NCBI RefSeq assembly: GCF_000148725.1 | Contig: NZ_GL476300.1 | Coordinates: 246,257 to 310,256, forward strand | DNA: 64,000 nt | From: Roseibium sp. TrichSKD4 | GTDB taxonomy: Bacteria; Pseudomonadota; Alphaproteobacteria; Rhizobiales; Stappiaceae | Direction: 5' to 3' | Shown: piece by piece, positions 58,882 through 64,000 of the stretch | How positions within the stretch are numbered: position 1 is the stretch's first letter | Layout of the letters: each line of letters starts with the position of its first letter | Position numbers and translations under genes: made by a program | Notes under the pieces: model-generated | Databases searched by the model: none | What the model was told of the DNA's origin: nothing | What the model saw: only the letters and a program-made list of their open reading frames with translations

Positions 58882-59679
58882 TCAATTCAGATAGATGTCC
58901 TTTTCAACCAGTGTCTGGAAGAACTGGTTGCTCGACAGCACTTCGCGCTGGCACTCTCGGATGGCGATCTTCTCACGCGGTTCTTCACGCCGGAGCCGGT
59001 CATCGGCCTTGCCGGGAATTGAGGTCACAAAAGACATGTCTTGCAACCCGTTGAAGTGACTTTTCATCTTCTGCTGCAAGACGCCCGGATCTTTCACCGG
59101 TGGCAGCGACGGCCCTTTGGAAAAAACACGCAGTCCGGCTTTTCTGCCGAGCTTTTGCAAGCACTTTTCAACCGGCCGGGACATATCCGGGGAGAGCAGT
59201 GCTGGCGGTGTCTCGTAATTCTGGCTCTGGATGGCCTTGATCACCAGTTTGGCCACGGGGCCGTGCGCCAAAAGGCCATCGCGAACAGCAACAAAGTCCG
59301 GTTCACGCTCCATGAGTTGCGAATAGCGCTCCAGCTGGGCGAAAGCTTCTGCTTCCAGCACTTCATCGGGCAACATGCGGAAAAAGGCGCGGCGGGCCCA
59401 TTTTGAAGAAGATGGCATATAAAGGCCGTAGGTGGACTGCATTCGTTTGCTGACCGGATGAACTCTGTCGCCGCTGAAGGCGAGCGTCACCCCTACCAGC
59501 GCTCTGTCGTCCACTTCGCTGGCCACCTCCTGCATAGGTTTGAATTCGCGAGACCAAAGGGGGCTCGCAGGCAGGCATCCGACAGCGCTCAGGCGGGCAT
59601 TTGCCAACAGCTCCCGCAGTGTCCTGTCCACTCCGAAGGAGACGCCATAATCAAGCGCACCAAGGATCACCCGCTTCAT
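58882..59679 (-). CDS. ChbG/HpnK-like protein lacking the deacetylase site
   Basis: A 265-residue protein with the fold of YdjC/ChbG/HpnK carbohydrate deacetylases. The opening MKRVILGALDYGVSFGVDRTLRELL aligns with the family, but the metal-binding residues are gone: LDYG replaces DDYG, VGVTLAFSG (T65) replaces GLHLTLT, and DGLLAHGP stands where DGHQHVH should be. It is therefore probably a pseudoenzyme. ATG 59679 is the start. It follows a GT39 and a GT2-GtrA gene on the same strand, an order seen in other Rhizobiales. Its stop lies 10 bp from the IS5-family element. Confidence 0.75.
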   Translation of the reverse strand: MKRVILGALDYGVSFGVDRTLRELLANARLSAVGCLPASPLWSREFKPMQEVASEVDDRALVGVTLAFSGDRVHPVSKRMQSTYGLYMPSSSKWARRAFFRMLPDEVLEAEAFAQLERYSQLMEREPDFVAVRDGLLAHGPVAKLVIKAIQSQNYETPPALLSPDMSRPVEKCLQKLGRKAGLRVFSKGPSLPPVKDPGVLQQKMKSHFNGLQDMSFVTSIPGKADDRLRREEPREKIAIRECQREVLSSNQFFQTLVEKDIYLN

Positions 59680-59794
59680 CAAAACCGCCCCGAAACCCAA
59701 AACAAATTCATCTTCTTAACTTTGAGACAGATTATGAAAGTTTCAAGTTTCCGCAAGGTTCAAAAGGCATCAAACGCGCTTAGAAACCGGAGTA

Positions 59795-61267
59795 TCACGG
59801 TGTGAGTGGCGATTTCTTTTGACCTGAGACGAGATAGACACGGATTTCCTCAAGGAAGGTGCCCTCTACTTCGCGCGTAAGGGTCGTGAACGGTTCAACA
59901 TGGGTGTAGAATTCTGACAGCGTTGCAGATCGATCCCGCCGAGCTTCGGTGACATAGAGCCCGAAGTTTCTAATACCTTCCGGCAAGGATGGCTCCGGCA
60001 TCATGATGTAGCGCAGACGCTTATTGATCTGGATGACCGGGCGCTTTTCGTTTTGAAGGAAATGAAGCTGAGCGTTCAGGCCATATCCGGTCGTGATGAT
60101 GTAATCAGCGCCCGTATCAACCGCGATACGCTCCAGCTTGCGACCAATTTCATCCCATCCGCGCAATTGAAACGTCGGATCCTTGCGCGCAAAAGTGCCC
60201 GTCAGTGGCGAGACAGCATGAACCTGAACGACAAGCGCAACGACAATACCGAGAGCCGCGCCAGCGGCCCCAAGCTTGGACCAAAGGGATGAGCCCGGAC
60301 GAGAGGCAACAAAGACCGCTGCCATGAGCGCAAAGGCGGGAAACAGCGGGGCAGGCCAATTGCCTTGAACCCGTGCAGTTAGCGAGTGGTAGGTCAGATA
60401 CATGACGAAAGGCAGAACCGTGAGGACCAGCAGCGCGGGTGCATTGTCCTTCCGCAGCGCCCGTTTGCCCAAGACTCCTGCACCCGCAATCGCCAGAATG
60501 GCAATCAGCGGATTGACCAGACCAAGCACAGCCCCGATGAACTCGAAAATGTACTTCGTTGTGTAGCCGCCCGCGCTGACCCGGCCAAACTGCTTGTGAA
60601 AGCTCGCCCAGTCGTGAATGTGGTTCCAGTAGAGCACCGGAGAGAAACAGGCGATGGCAATCAGCCCGCCAACCCAAAGCTGCCAAGCGCCGAACCAGCG
60701 GCGGTTTTCCGGCACCCACAGCAGCCAGAGCACAATGCCAGCTCCGAGGAAGAGAACAGAATATTTGGAAGCAAGGCCGAGACCTGCAAACAGGCCGATC
60801 GCCAGCAACCAGTTGGCATTTTTCGATGTGCTGAGTTCCGCCAGTGCCCAAAGACTCAGCCCCCAGAAGAAGACCGAAGGCGCATCGGGCGTTGCCAGAA
60901 TGCCGCCAACCCCAACCAGAATGCTGGTGTTGAAGAAGAGAACAGCCCATCCGGCAACCTCTTTATCAAACAGGATGCGGGCCGTGCGCCACAAGACGAG
61001 AGAGCCGATAGCAGAAGACAGAACCACCAAAACCCGTGTGGCAAAAGTGGTGTCGCCGAAGACCTGCTGCCCGGCCCAGATCCACCAGCCGATCATCGGC
61101 GGGTGATCGTAATAGGACAGCGCCGGGTAGAGCCCCCAAAGCCGATAATAGGCCTCGTCCTCCACGAAATAGGCGAACCCGGCGGCTAGCAGCTTGGCTA
61201 TTGTCAGCAGGAGGACAAGTGCAGCCAGAAAACGCGGCTGCAGGTAGATCGGCATGCCTTTTGTCAT
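59795..61267 (-). CDS. Glycosyltransferase family 39 membrane protein (ArnT-like)
   Basis: A 490-residue polytopic membrane protein with 11-13 helices. The first periplasmic loop carries the acidic catalytic pair in FVEDEAYYRLWGLYPALSYYDHPPMIGWWIW, typical of GT39/GT83 polyprenol-phosphate sugar transferases such as ArnT. A soluble C-terminal part follows (from about residue 370). It probably moves a sugar from undecaprenyl phosphate, made by the adjacent GT2-type enzyme, to an envelope acceptor. The acceptor is unknown; the gene begins 13 bp after the GT2-GtrA stop. Confidence 0.9.
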   Translation of the reverse strand: MTKGMPIYLQPRFLAALVLLLTIAKLLAAGFAYFVEDEAYYRLWGLYPALSYYDHPPMIGWWIWAGQQVFGDTTFATRVLVVLSSAIGSLVLWRTARILFDKEVAGWAVLFFNTSILVGVGGILATPDAPSVFFWGLSLWALAELSTSKNANWLLAIGLFAGLGLASKYSVLFLGAGIVLWLLWVPENRRWFGAWQLWVGGLIAIACFSPVLYWNHIHDWASFHKQFGRVSAGGYTTKYIFEFIGAVLGLVNPLIAILAIAGAGVLGKRALRKDNAPALLVLTVLPFVMYLTYHSLTARVQGNWPAPLFPAFALMAAVFVASRPGSSLWSKLGAAGAALGIVVALVVQVHAVSPLTGTFARKDPTFQLRGWDEIGRKLERIAVDTGADYIITTGYGLNAQLHFLQNEKRPVIQINKRLRYIMMPEPSLPEGIRNFGLYVTEARRDRSATLSEFYTHVEPFTTLTREVEGTFLEEIRVYLVSGQKKSPLTP

Positions 61268-61280
61268 GTTGCGAACCCGG

Positions 61281-62420
61281 TCAGCTCTTGCGCCAGGTCA
61301 GCGCGCTGCTGGCAGCGTAGTTCCAAACAGCCCCCATGATCGCACCGGCAGCCCCGGCGAACCACCAATAGGTGGGATCGGAATAAATCAGGTTGGCGAC
61401 ACCGACATTTGCCAGGACCCCAACAGAGCAAACCGCATAGAAGGTCAGCAACCCGATCAGCACCTTGAGGCCCGTCAATCGCCGGTCGCGATAAGTCAGC
61501 TGATTGTTCAGGAAGAAGTTGGATGTCATCGCCACGAAAGACGCGCCGGTCTGGGCCAAGTTGAACTCCAGGCCTGCCATATCGAGGAAGAGTTTCAGCG
61601 CCAGAAGGTGAACGAAGAGACCGCTGGCTCCAACCAGACCGAACATCAGGAAGCGGACAGAAACCACGTTGCCGAAATATTTGGCCATCAGCAGGCCGAA
61701 ATAGTCGAGCGTCACCAGCGTATCGAGCTTGCTCTCGCCGTGGAGGCGCTCCTTGAAGGTGAAGGGCAATTCCTTGATCCGCAGCGTGCCGCCTGCACTC
61801 GACACCAGATCCAGCAGGATCTTGAACCCTTGCGCGGACAGCTTCGGCGCCAGCTCTTCGGCCTTTTCGCGGCGAACCATGAAGAAGCCACTCATCGGGT
61901 CGGTGAGCGAAACATTCAAAAGCTTCTGGGCAAGGCCATTGGCAATGTTGGAGCCCCAGGCGCGTACTTTTGAGAGCCCCTCGCCCACAGCTCCGCCTTC
62001 CACCTTGCGGCTGGCAACGGCAAGGTCATAGTCGCCAGTGCGCAACTCGGCGAGCATTTTGGGCAACAATGTCTCGTCATGTTGCAGGTCGGCATCCATC
62101 ACGGCCACATAAGGCGCAGAGCTGGCGAGCATACCTTCAATGCAGGCTCCCGACAGGCCACGGCGACCAATGCGGCGGATGACGCGCACCTGAGCATCAG
62201 TCGCTGCAATGGCGCGGCCGACATCTGTGGTCCCATCCGGTGAGTTGTCATCAACAATTATGGCTTCCCAGCGAACACCAACCAGCGTTTTGCGCAGAAG
62301 ATCCAGCACTAAAGGCACATTCGCCGCCTCATTGAAGGTCGGCAGGATCACGGACAATTCGGCTGCGTGATTTTCGTCACGGCCTTGTGCGTTAGTGAGG
62401 GTCTCGGTCGGCTGATCCAT
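61281..62420 (-). CDS. Bifunctional GT2 polyprenol-phosphate glycosyltransferase / GtrA flippase-like protein
   Basis: A 379-residue fusion. The N-terminal GT2 domain (about 20-245) has LSVILPTFNEAANVPLVLD, VDDNSPDGT, and AVMDADLQHDE (the metal DxD region), as in dolichol-phosphate mannose synthases. The C-terminal GtrA domain has four membrane helices (from FLMFGLVGASGLFVHLLALKLFLD on). It would load a sugar on undecaprenyl phosphate and help flip it, supplying the following GT39. ATG 62420 is chosen; the open frame upstream overlaps the promoter region shared with hisS. Confidence 0.92.
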   Translation of the reverse strand: MDQPTETLTNAQGRDENHAAELSVILPTFNEAANVPLVLDLLRKTLVGVRWEAIIVDDNSPDGTTDVGRAIAATDAQVRVIRRIGRRGLSGACIEGMLASSAPYVAVMDADLQHDETLLPKMLAELRTGDYDLAVASRKVEGGAVGEGLSKVRAWGSNIANGLAQKLLNVSLTDPMSGFFMVRREKAEELAPKLSAQGFKILLDLVSSAGGTLRIKELPFTFKERLHGESKLDTLVTLDYFGLLMAKYFGNVVSVRFLMFGLVGASGLFVHLLALKLFLDMAGLEFNLAQTGASFVAMTSNFFLNNQLTYRDRRLTGLKVLIGLLTFYAVCSVGVLANVGVANLIYSDPTYWWFAGAAGAIMGAVWNYAASSALTWRKS

Positions 62421-62638
62421 GGGGCGTCTGCTGCATTTTATCCGGTGCGCAACTGCCTGCGCCGGGAACGTCCAAAAGTGCGCGGACCATAGCCGTCTTT
62501 GGGGCAATTGCAAGGCAAGCCTGCCTTGCCCTTGAAGGCAGTTTCGTCTAGGACAGCGCGGGACTCTTTCGGGATGATCCGCAGTTCTCCCAAGACACGG
62601 CTCATTCTGCAACGACTTTGCCGGGAAATTCAGGGCAC

Positions 62639-64000
62639 ATGGCCAAAAAACCAAACAAACTCAAAGCCCGCCTGCCGCGTGGGTTTGTGGATCGCAGTGC
62701 AGACGACATCCGCGCGGCGGATGAGATGATCGGCAAGATTCGTGCTGTTTACGAGCAGTATGGTTTTGACCCGGTCGAGACCCCTGCCTTTGAATACACA
62801 GACTGCCTTGGCAAGTTCCTGCCTGATACGGATCGCCCGAATGCCGGTGTCTTTTCCGTTCAGGACGATGACGAGCAGTGGATGAGCTTGCGCTATGACC
62901 TGACTGCGCCGCTCGCCCGTCATGTCTCGGAAAACATCAACGAAATCCAGCTGCCCTACCGCACTTACCGCGCGGGCTGGGTGTTCCGGAACGAAAAGCC
63001 GGGGCCGGGCCGCTTCCGCCAGTTCATGCAGTTTGACGCCGACACGGTTGGCGCTCCAGGCGTTCAGGCGGACGCGGAAATGTGCATGATGATGGCTGAC
63101 ACGATGGAAGCCCTCGGCATTCCGCGCGGCCAATACGTGATCCGCGTCAATAACCGCAAGGTTCTCGACGGTGTTCTGGAAGCCATCGGCCTTGGCGGCG
63201 AAGAAAACGCCGAACGCCGCCTCACCGTCCTTCGTGCCATCGACAAGCTGGACAAGTTCGGCCCTGAAGGTGTGCGCCTTCTGCTTGGCGATGGCCGCAA
63301 GGACGACAGCGGCGACTTCACAAAGGGCGCAGGGTTAGACGATGACACAGCAAATATTCTAGTTGAAACGATCGCGTTTGAAGAAGAAGTTGAACCTCAG
63401 ATCGGTTACGATTCATGGGATTGTCCCAATCCGTACTATATGCCTCCCTCTGAGTGGTCTGAGGATTTGCGGGAAAGCAAACCGCGAATTGGCGAAATAA
63501 ATAGAGCAAACAGTCCTCGGGATACGCACCCTTTCTGGAACTACCTTGGCACTTTAGCTGCGTTTTATGAACTGAACTCTACGACAATTTCTGCGCTTGC
63601 AGAGTTGGAACTTATCGTGGACTTGATAATTGAAAGTGGTTACTCAGACCGCATCAAGATCGATCCGTCCGTCGTCCGCGGTCTGGAATACTATACTGGC
63701 CCCGTCTACGAGGCCGAGTTGCTGTTTGATGTGACCAATGAAAAGGGGGACGTCGTCCAGTTTGGTTCCGTTGGTGGCGGCGGGCGGTATGACGGTCTCG
63801 TCAAGCGCTTCACGGGCCGCGATGTTCCGGCAACCGGCTTTTCCATTGGCGTTTCCCGCCTGATGACCGCGCTGAAGAACCTCGGCAAGCTCCAGACCAG
63901 TGAGGTTGTCGCGCCGGTTCTAGTCACCGTCATGGATGGAGATACACAAGCTCTTGGCCGCTATCAGAAGATGGTTCAGGAGCTTCGGCGGGCCGGTATC
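62639..64000 (+). CDS. hisS: Histidyl-tRNA synthetase, 3' end outside the window
   Basis: Class II synthetase, 454 codons present, frame open to the last base. Motif 1-2 regions are intact ([63 protein letters not shown]), as are the His-binding [14 protein letters not shown] and motif 3 GGGGRYDGL with GFSIGVSRL. Codons about 231-338 (63331-63650) are unlike the rest: AT-richer, using TTA, CTA, ATA and AGA, and with sequence ([20 protein letters not shown]) I do not recognise from other HisS. The reading frame is kept throughout. ATG 62639 is divergent from the GT2 gene by 218 bp. Confidence 0.93.
   Translation, partial: MAKKPNKLKARLPRGFVDRSADDIRAADEMIGKIRAVYEQYGFDPVETPAFEYTDCLGKFLPDTDRPNAGVFSVQDDDEQWMSLRYDLTAPLARHVSENINEIQLPYRTYRAGWVFRNEKPGPGRFRQFMQFDADTVGAPGVQADAEMCMMMADTMEALGIPRGQYVIRVNNRKVLDGVLEAIGLGGEENAERRLTVLRAIDKLDKFGPEGVRLLLGDGRKDDSGDFTKGAGLDDDTANILVETIAFEEEVEPQIGYDSWDCPNPYYMPPSEWSEDLRESKPRIGEINRANSPRDTHPFWNYLGTLAAFYELNSTTISALAELELIVDLIIESGYSDRIKIDPSVVRGLEYYTGPVYEAELLFDVTNEKGDVVQFGSVGGGGRYDGLVKRFTGRDVPATGFSIGVSRLMTALKNLGKLQTSEVVAPVLVTVMDGDTQALGRYQKMVQELRRAGI

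Noticed and set aside
60386-61189. 267-codon plus-strand frame opposite the GT39 gene
   Set aside because: Shadow of a membrane-protein gene; Arg/Gln/Pro-rich and without a ribosome site.

Overview
This window is alphaproteobacterial chromosome. The best fit is a marine member of the Hyphomicrobiales close to Stappiaceae (Roseibium/Labrenzia type). That placement is an inference from gene content and gene order: the lipid A block with DUF2093 and DUF4170, a DUF6101 protein, a TIGR01459 HAD hydrolase, an alphaproteobacterial CheZ, a CIRCE-controlled groESL and an aa3-type ctaC/ctaD pair. No rRNA, tRNA or CRISPR array was recognised.

Layout. 1-3.2 kb: cytochrome c oxidase subunits I and II on the minus strand, with an FNR/FixK-type palindrome in the gap before a divergent IalB-like secreted protein. 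3.8-7.1 kb: a KefB-type antiporter and TldD. 7.4-13.2 kb: DUF2093, then a minus-strand block pmbA/TldE > cysQ-like > DUF4170 > lysophospholipid acyltransferase > waaA > lpxK, which is late lipid A/Kdo assembly. 13.4-24.9 kb: DUF6101, a diguanylate cyclase, ubiA, purD with a leader hairpin, a fluoroacetate-dehalogenase-like hydrolase, a PAS-GGDEF-EAL protein, a patatin and an exported MBL-fold protein. 24.9-32.3 kb: rsmD, an RluB-type pseudouridine synthase, tadA, an ABHD-type hydrolase, mutL, a HAD hydrolase, cheZ and cheY. 32.5-36.3 kb: MaoC, ribF, a DMT transporter and a GT87 gene split in two frames. 36.8-44 kb: ileS-lspA-lipoprotein and a pair of M16 proteases. 44-51.3 kb: a degenerate EAL protein, a membrane-anchored orphan domain protein, a sigma-54 activator, a secreted hypothetical and groES-groEL. 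51.5-55 kb: a GST, slyX, and an NsrR-type regulator divergent from a compact operon (group 3 truncated hemoglobin, two very small membrane proteins, a thioesterase). 55-58.9 kb: an accessory scar made of an IS1380-family element, a decapitated plasmid-type ribbon-helix-helix gene with nested palindromes, a LysR stub and an IS5-family element. 58.9-64 kb: a ChbG/HpnK-like pseudoenzyme, a GT39 and a GT2-GtrA glycosyltransferase, then hisS running off the window.

The best leads are these. The NO/oxygen-linked operon at 53.2-55 kb has overlapping frames and two uncharacterised small membrane proteins. An AT-rich, rare-codon block of about 320 bp sits inside hisS. The GT87 gene is split exactly at TAATG. 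A hydrolase carries the complete defluorinase residue set. The IS-bounded scar holds palindromes next to an RHH gene. Most of the remainder is ordinary core genome.
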